A stretch of DNA of 15,087 nucleotides from Bacteroidales bacterium (lineage in GTDB: Bacteria > Bacteroidota > Bacteroidia > Bacteroidales > UBA932): the NCBI GenBank assembly GCA_017958765.1, contig JAGDBY010000116.1:1-15087 (forward strand). Direction: 5' to 3'. Shown one piece after another: positions 14,990 through 15,087 of the stretch. The stretch's first letter is position 1. The number at the start of each line of letters is the position of its first letter. Both the position numbers and the translations under genes were made by a program. Under the pieces are notes generated by a model, which was not told the DNA's origin, did no database searches, and saw nothing but the letters and a program-made list of their open reading frames with translations.

Positions 14990-15087
14990 GAGAAGTACTC
15001 CGATGAGGATGTAAATACAATCGACGGCGGGAGGGTGGACTTCGAAGCCGAGAGAAAATGGGTGATGGTACGTAAATCCAACACTGA
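14990..15087 (+). pseudogene. In-frame continuation of the phosphohexomutase after the TAG (cut by window end)
   Basis: Read in the same frame, these bases give EKYSDEDVNTIDGGRVDF, then EAERKWVMVRKSNT and two bases that fit Glu. This matches the domain 4 region of the family (EKY..EDISTIDG..IDF..., RKSNTEP) as I recall it from Bacteroides. There are no further stop codons or shifts. The stretch has no start codon of its own at a sensible place, so it is the tail of the upstream gene. The remainder lies beyond the window. Confidence 0.85.

Overview
The window reads as ordinary chromosome from a member of the Bacteroidales (Bacteroidota), probably gut-associated; I cannot name a family. Four things support this. 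Several genes are preceded by the Bacteroidetes sigma-ABfr type -7 element TAnnTTTG, some with a TTTG -33 element. Shine-Dalgarno sequences are mostly absent. The TonB-dependent receptor carries the N-terminal carboxypeptidase-regulatory-like domain common in this phylum. The dihydroorotase, phosphohexomutase and L31 proteins look like Bacteroides homologues as I recall them. There is no prophage, transposon, CRISPR array, tRNA or rRNA, and no gene-free stretch longer than about 120 bases.

Layout. Bases 1-3328: the 3' part of a ClC chloride transporter with CBS domains, overlapping by 8 bases the start of tex. Bases 3316-5428: a good promoter, then a DPM1-like polyprenol-phosphate sugar transferase and pyrC, 2 bases apart. 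Bases 5447-8132: a promoter, then a small exported His-rich protein and a TonB-dependent receptor whose plug holds a Cys-Cys-Asn-Cys motif, together a candidate metal or metal-complex uptake unit. Bases 8134-10093 (minus strand): a zeta-toxin-like P-loop kinase gene overlapping tldD, converging on the receptor gene with 1 base between stop codons. Bases 10094-10176: a compact divergent promoter region. Bases 10177-13367: an exported Gfo/Idh/MocA oxidoreductase and an exported helical-repeat (HEAT-like) protein, closed by a strong bidirectional terminator. Bases 13422-13679 (minus strand): ribosomal protein L31 type B. Bases 13796 to the end: a phosphoglucosamine/phosphomannomutase gene, transcribed divergently from L31.

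The most unusual observation is in the last gene. An in-frame TAG at 14987-14989 interrupts the phosphohexomutase. The same frame continues after it with recognisable family sequence up to the phosphate-binding RKSNTE motif at the window edge. TAG is the normal terminator of five other genes here, so general TAG recoding is unlikely. A nonsense mutation, assembly error or local readthrough remain possible. Second in interest is the His-rich protein plus Cys-plug receptor pair. Third are the very short predicted leaders upstream of two genes. I did not see a clearly new multi-gene defence or metabolic system.
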